Shown here one piece after another: positions 59,934 to 64,000 of a DNA stretch of 64,000 nucleotides. How positions within the stretch are numbered: position 1 is the first letter of the stretch; each line of letters opens with the position of its first letter. Under the pieces are notes generated by a model that was not told where the DNA came from, searched no databases, and worked only from the letters and a program-made list of their open reading frames with translations. A program made the position numbers and the translations under genes. The stretch comes from Erwinia_E haradaeae_D. GTDB lineage: Bacteria > Pseudomonadota > Gammaproteobacteria > Enterobacterales > Enterobacteriaceae. The stretch covers positions 558,001 to 622,000 of the forward strand of contig NZ_LR217715.1 of assembly GCF_900698935.1 (NCBI RefSeq), given 5' to 3'.

Positions 59934-60640
59934 GCTAGTAGTATAATTTTTTTGCGCTAAATCTATCTCGCGTCTCTTGTACATACCTCTAAAACATTAG
60001 TATTTTAAAATATGCGCTCATATGAATGTACTATACCAACATCGGTGGTCGTAGTCAGATCTAGAAGAGTTTAATATTAGTCATGCTACTGTAGACATAC
60101 CTTCTCTATGTCTCAGATCAGACATTGTGCATAGTATAGACTATATACACATGATTTTAAATTTAAGTGAACCTAATTGCACACATATATTTATATTTAT
60201 AAAATCTATCAAATATAACAATAATTGTAGTGATTATCTTAGATAGAAAAGTTTATAATAGGACATATCTATTCATGTAGATACCCAAGAAATATGATAA
60301 AGATCAATTTACCACACTAAACGTTGCGTATATTATACACTTATATGATTTTTGAGATGATTAGTTTGTAATAGAAAACTATCTACAACGATGTGCAATA
60401 AATACTTTTTATAGCTAATACGTAATATATTCAAAAGATACAATATATTACTCATCAGTATTTATTTTTTAAAAAAATCACAATTAAATAGTCACATACC
60501 GTATTGGTTTTATTACCAAACAAATATTATAAATCATAACTAACTTAGCAGAATCATATCCATCACTAAAATATACACAACTTCTAGTATTAGATCAGTA
60601 TATTCATATAGCATAAAATGATGCTGTAAGTATACTAAAC
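59934..60640. other. Decayed DNA in the ftsQ position
   Basis: The ddlB-ftsA interval of 883 bases equals an ftsQ gene (about 830 bases) in E. coli. No continuous frame of FtsQ or its N-terminal membrane helix can be read in this part, and no other gene is visible. Confidence 0.45.
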
Positions 60641-60724
60641 CTGAACAACTATCTTTATGTATATCAGTGTCTCACATCGAAGATACAGATAGAAAATCCA
60701 TATATTATTGATTTAGGCCGATAT
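60641..60724 (+). pseudogene. ftsQ: 3' remnant of ftsQ
   Basis: FtsQ links early and late divisome proteins. Between about 60641 and 60724, frameshifted plus-strand readings give NNYLYVYQ, then TDRKSIYY (60685-60708), then after a one-base shift DLGRY (60710-60724). E. coli FtsQ has FVELYPVLQ, TDGKRISYV and DLRY in this order. The DLRY element lies about 33 codons before the end of E. coli FtsQ; here it lies about 31 codons before the ftsA start, exactly where expected. This agreement of order, spacing and residues makes it the best supported remnant in the window. Confidence 0.55.
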
Positions 60725-60816
60725 TAAAACTCCATTCGATGTGTATCACCACACAGTTCTTATTATTAGGCAATGGCCTATAATTTATCACAGCTTCAAA
60801 TATAGGTTAAAACATA

Positions 60817-62073
60817 ATGATCAAGGTCATGGATCGCAAACTGTTAGTGGGTCTCGAAATAGGAACAACAAAAGTTGCTCTTTTGGTAGGCGAAGTCCTG
60901 CCTGACAGCACTCTGAGCATTATTGGGTTTGGCACCTGTCCATCTCGTGGTATGGATAAAGGTGGCGTAAATAACCTTGAATTAGTAGTAAAATGCGTCC
61001 AAAAAGCAATTGATCAAGCAGAATTAATGGCAGACTGTCAAATTGAATCAGTTTATCTAGCTCTCTCTGGACAACACGTAAGTTGCCAAAATGAAATCGG
61101 TATGGTTCCAATTTCTGAAGAAGAGGTTATGCAAGAAGATGTAGATACTGTTGTGCATACGGCCCAATCTGTCCGCGTACGCGATGAACACCGTATTCTA
61201 CACGTTATCCCACAAGAATATGCTATTGATTATCAGGAAGGCATTAAAAATCCAGTTGGATTATCAGGTGTACGTATGCAGGCAAAAGTACATCTTATTA
61301 CATGCCATAATGATATGGCGAAAAATATCGTTAAAGTGGTAGAGCGCTGTGGCTTAAAAGTAGATCAATTAATTTTTTCGGGTTTAGCATCAAGCTTAGC
61401 AGTTTTAACAGAAGATGAACGTGAACTAGGAGTGTGCATGGTAGATATTGGTGGTGGAACAATGGATATGGCTATATATACTAACGGTGCATTACGTTAT
61501 AGTAAAGTAATTCCTTATGCCGGACAGATTGTCACTAGTGATATCGCTTATGCTTTTGGGACACCTCCCACTGATGCAGAAGACATCAAGGTGCATCAGG
61601 GATGCACCTTAGACTCTACTACTTGTCAAGATGAAACCATTAAAGTTCCAAGCGTAGGCGGGCGTCCTCCTCGCAGCCTCCAACATCACAAACTCACGGA
61701 AATTATTGAACCACGTTATACAGAATTACTACATCTAGTTAATAATGAAATTCTGCAGTTCCAGGAAACACTATCAAAAAACAGCATGCAATATTATCTT
61801 GCAGCAGGTGTGGTTTTAACTGGCGGTGCTTCACAGATCAACGGGCTCGCAGATTGCGCCCAACGTGTCTTTCATACGCAAGTGCGTATAGGGTATCCAA
61901 TGCATACATCTGGGTTAATAGAAACCATACAAGAACCGTGTTACTCAACAGTAGTTGGCTTATTGCATTATGGACAAAATTATCGACTTAATTACAAAAA
62001 AAACAAAGAACCAAGAGCTTTAGTCAGCAATTTTTTTAAAAAAATAAACCAATGGCTAAAAAAAGAGTTTTAA
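60817..62073 (+). CDS. ftsA: Cell division protein FtsA
   Basis: FtsA is the actin-like protein that tethers FtsZ to the membrane and recruits the later divisome. The 418-residue product (E. coli 420) has the actin-fold motifs GLEIGTTKVALLVGEV, CMVDIGGGTMDMAIY and VVLTGGASQINGL, the 1C domain region (QNEIGMVPISEEEV) near residues 90-105, and the C-terminal amphipathic membrane-targeting helix (INQWLKKEF). Conservation is very high across the whole length. It is followed by ftsZ after 73 bases. Its usual partner genes ftsQ and ftsL in this cluster are decayed. Confidence 0.97.
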   Translation: MIKVMDRKLLVGLEIGTTKVALLVGEVLPDSTLSIIGFGTCPSRGMDKGGVNNLELVVKCVQKAIDQAELMADCQIESVYLALSGQHVSCQNEIGMVPISEEEVMQEDVDTVVHTAQSVRVRDEHRILHVIPQEYAIDYQEGIKNPVGLSGVRMQAKVHLITCHNDMAKNIVKVVERCGLKVDQLIFSGLASSLAVLTEDERELGVCMVDIGGGTMDMAIYTNGALRYSKVIPYAGQIVTSDIAYAFGTPPTDAEDIKVHQGCTLDSTTCQDETIKVPSVGGRPPRSLQHHKLTEIIEPRYTELLHLVNNEILQFQETLSKNSMQYYLAAGVVLTGGASQINGLADCAQRVFHTQVRIGYPMHTSGLIETIQEPCYSTVVGLLHYGQNYRLNYKKNKEPRALVSNFFKKINQWLKKEF

Positions 62074-62146
62074 TTTGTCTAGCAATGGGGTCATAGTCTA
62101 TATATTTGGTGATCTCTAAGCGGACGGCATATAATGGAGTAATATT

Positions 62147-63301
62147 ATGTTTGAACCCTTAGAATTAACAAATAATGCCGTAATTAAAGTTATTGGAATT
62201 GGCGGCGGAGGGGGGAATGCTGTGGAACACATGACACAGGAGAATATTGAAGGTGTGGAGTTTTTTGCGATTAACACAGATGCGCAAGCATTGCGTAAAA
62301 CAACTATTAGCCAGATAATTCAGATTGGGAATGCTATCACTAAAGGTCTTGGAGCAGGGGCTAATCCAGAAATAGGGCGCAACGCAGCTGAAGAAGATCG
62401 TGAAGCACTGAGTAAAATCTTAGTAGGTGCCGACATGGTATTTATCGCAGCGGGCATGGGTGGTGGAACTGGTACTGGTGCAGCCCCTATCGTCGCAGAA
62501 ATAGCCAAAGAGCATGGCGTTCTAACTGTGGCTGTTGTGACAAAACCATTTAGTTTTGAAGGAAAAAAACGAATGTTATTTGCTGAACAAGGTATTTCTG
62601 AGCTTTCTAAATACGTTGATTCGTTGATTGTGATCCCTAATGATAAATTACTCAAGGTTCTAGGACGCGGTGTTTCGCTATTAGACGCATTTAGTGCCGC
62701 TAATGATGTCTTAAAAGGATCTGTGCAAGGCATTGCTGAGCTTATTACTCGGCCAGGGTTAATGAATGTTGATTTTGCCGATGTTCGGACTGTGATGTCT
62801 GAAATGGGTTATGCAATGATGGGAGCTGGTGTAGCATGTGGAGAAGATCGCGCGGAAGAAGCCTCCGAAATGGCTGTTTCCAGTCCATTACTAGAAGATA
62901 TTGATCTCTCTGGGGCTCGTGGTGTATTAGTCAATATTACTGCAGGGTTTGATCTACGTTTGGATGAATTTGAAACTATAGGTAACACAATTCGTGCATT
63001 TTCTGCGGACACCGCTACAGTAGTCATTGGTACATCCCTAGATCCTGAGATGCATGATACACTACGCGTGACAGTAGTAGCCACTGGCATTGGTGTTAAT
63101 AACAGTAATGACATCACTTTAGTCAAAAATAGAAAATCGATGCAAACTATTATGGATCATCGTTATCAGAGACACGGTCTTGCGCCTCTATCGCTAGAAA
63201 AAGAACAAACTATACAAACAACTAGCGAAAAAGAAAAAAGAGTGAATAAAGAACCAGACTATCTAGATATTCCAGCATTTCTGCGTAAACAAGCAGACTA
63301 G
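62147..63301 (+). CDS. ftsZ: Cell division GTPase FtsZ
   Basis: FtsZ is the tubulin-like GTPase that forms the division ring. The 384-residue product (E. coli 383) starts with MFEPLELTNNAVIKVIG. The glycine-rich GGGGGNAVEHM and the tubulin signature GGGTGTGAAP (around residues 105-114) bind GTP; NDVLKGSVQGIAELITRPGL gives the T7 region and NVDFADVR follows. The C-terminal conserved peptide PDYLDIPAFLRKQAD, which binds FtsA and ZipA, is complete. GGAG lies before the ATG. lpxC follows 109 bases downstream. Confidence 0.98.
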   Translation: MFEPLELTNNAVIKVIGIGGGGGNAVEHMTQENIEGVEFFAINTDAQALRKTTISQIIQIGNAITKGLGAGANPEIGRNAAEEDREALSKILVGADMVFIAAGMGGGTGTGAAPIVAEIAKEHGVLTVAVVTKPFSFEGKKRMLFAEQGISELSKYVDSLIVIPNDKLLKVLGRGVSLLDAFSAANDVLKGSVQGIAELITRPGLMNVDFADVRTVMSEMGYAMMGAGVACGEDRAEEASEMAVSSPLLEDIDLSGARGVLVNITAGFDLRLDEFETIGNTIRAFSADTATVVIGTSLDPEMHDTLRVTVVATGIGVNNSNDITLVKNRKSMQTIMDHRYQRHGLAPLSLEKEQTIQTTSEKEKRVNKEPDYLDIPAFLRKQAD

Positions 63302-63410
63302 TAATTATTAATTCTCAGGTGTTAGGTTTCATTACATGAGGTGTCCATAATATGTTTGTATACATAGTGTACAGTAAATGGTCATGTGCCTAATTTGTCG
63401 AGATCATGAA

Positions 63411-64000
63411 ATGATTAAACAACGGACCTTGAAACACATTGTACAGACAACTGGAGTCGGTTTGCATACCGGCAAAAAAGTGACGCTTACCTTACGTTGT
63501 GCGTTAGCTAATACTGGGGTAATCTACCGTCGTACTGACTTAAATCCCCCCGTTGATTTTCTAGCTGATGCAAAATCAGTACGCAATACTATGCTGTGCA
63601 CATGCTTAGTAAACGAAAATAATGTAAGAATCTCAACGGTAGAGCATCTGAATGCAGCCCTGGCTGGATTAGGGATAGATAATATTGTAATCGAAGTTAA
63701 TGCACCTGAAATTCCTATTATGGATGGTAGCGCAGCACCGTTTATTTATCTGTTATTGGACGCCGGCATTGTAGAACTAAGCAGTGCCAAAAAATTTGTA
63801 CGAATTAAACAACCCGTCCGAGTTGAGGAGGGTGAAAAATGGGCAGAGTTTGTACCACATCATGGTTTTTCATTAGATTTTACTATTGATTTTAAACATC
63901 CAGCGATTAATTCAAGCACTCAGCGCTATTATATAGATTTCTCTACAGAAACATTTACATGCCAAATTAGTCGAGCACGTACTTTTGGTTTTATACACGA
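63411..64000 (+). CDS. lpxC: UDP-3-O-acyl-GlcNAc deacetylase LpxC, cut by the window edge
   Basis: LpxC catalyses the committed step of lipid A synthesis. The frame starts at ATG 63411 (MIKQRTLKHIVQ, like the E. coli start) and is open to the last base, giving 196 of about 305 residues. Visible motifs are TGVGLHTGKKVTLTL, NTGVIYRRTDLNPPVDF, the zinc-ligand His in STVEHLNAALAGLGIDN, NAPEIPIMDGSAAPF and SRARTFGF. The remaining zinc ligands would lie beyond the edge. No strong Shine-Dalgarno sequence is seen. Its position after ftsZ is as in E. coli. Confidence 0.97.
   Translation, partial: MIKQRTLKHIVQTTGVGLHTGKKVTLTLRCALANTGVIYRRTDLNPPVDFLADAKSVRNTMLCTCLVNENNVRISTVEHLNAALAGLGIDNIVIEVNAPEIPIMDGSAAPFIYLLLDAGIVELSSAKKFVRIKQPVRVEEGEKWAEFVPHHGFSLDFTIDFKHPAINSSTQRYYIDFSTETFTCQISRARTFGFIH

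Noticed and set aside
1..64000. Search for tRNA, rRNA, tmRNA, RNase P RNA, 4.5S RNA and riboswitches
   Set aside because: I looked for T-arm GTTCRA patterns and conserved cores on both strands of the gaps. A few GTTCGA strings (for example near 7937 and 8558) lack matching stems. A covariance-model scan would be needed to be sure.

Overview
The window reads as a piece of the chromosome of a host-restricted gammaproteobacterial endosymbiont, most likely of an insect, in a middle stage of genome reduction. Nearly every recognisable protein is a close, full-length relative of an Escherichia coli or Sodalis-type enterobacterial protein. The DNA is strongly AT-rich, and the intact genes add up to only about 64 % of the window (my sum is about 41 kb of 64 kb). 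No transposase, phage gene, CRISPR array, tRNA or rRNA gene was seen. This mix of enterobacterial gene content, low GC and low coding density resembles secondary or nested insect symbionts, for example some mealybug gammaproteobacteria. That placement is a guess from memory and was not tested.

Layout. 0-20 kb is sparse: recB (-), bolA (+), lonH (+), fabA (+), the divergent pair rluD (-) / bamD (+), queF (+) and acnB (-), separated by 0.5-2.6 kb of non-coding DNA. 20-34 kb holds gmhA (-), accD-folC (+), adk (+), a stand-alone RlmK half of rlmL (+), lnt (-) and ybeY (-), with a 3.7 kb gap after adk. 34-36 kb contains a perfect 9-bp minisatellite of 19 copies. 36-41 kb is the fructose PTS operon fruBKA, convergent with nfo across a symmetric hairpin. 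41.8-45.7 kb is mepM-znuA (-) / znuCB (+). 48-64 kb is the dense dcw cluster ftsI-murE-murF-mraY-murD-ftsW-murG-murC-ddlB-ftsA-ftsZ-lpxC, with lpxC running off the right edge.

Function. The retained genes describe a cell that still builds a Gram-negative envelope. It has peptidoglycan precursor synthesis and septal transpeptidation (mur, mraY, ddlB, ftsI, ftsW), a hydrolase (mepM), lipid A and heptose entry steps (lpxC, gmhA), fatty acid synthesis (accD, fabA), lipoprotein acylation (lnt) and outer membrane protein assembly (bamD). It also keeps zinc and fructose uptake, some DNA repair (recB, nfo), folate and nucleotide enzymes, a TCA enzyme and several rRNA/tRNA modification enzymes.

Main result of the hunt. 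Several large gaps are not featureless. Where E. coli gene order predicts a gene, I can read short, frameshifted, positionally correct remnants: mraZ, rsmH and ftsL before ftsI; ftsQ between ddlB and ftsA; yfiH overlapping the end of rluD; corC between ybeY and lnt; dedA before accD; possibly raiA after bamD. The N-terminal half of rlmL has been lost while its C-terminal half stays open. murG, the only glycosyltransferase of the lipid II pathway, carries one frameshift in an otherwise conserved gene. These remnant alignments were made by eye against remembered E. coli proteins and need a profile search. I found no convincing new system; the minisatellite, the murG lesion, the rlmL domain loss and the loss of ftsQ/ftsL with the rest of the divisome kept are the most interesting signals.
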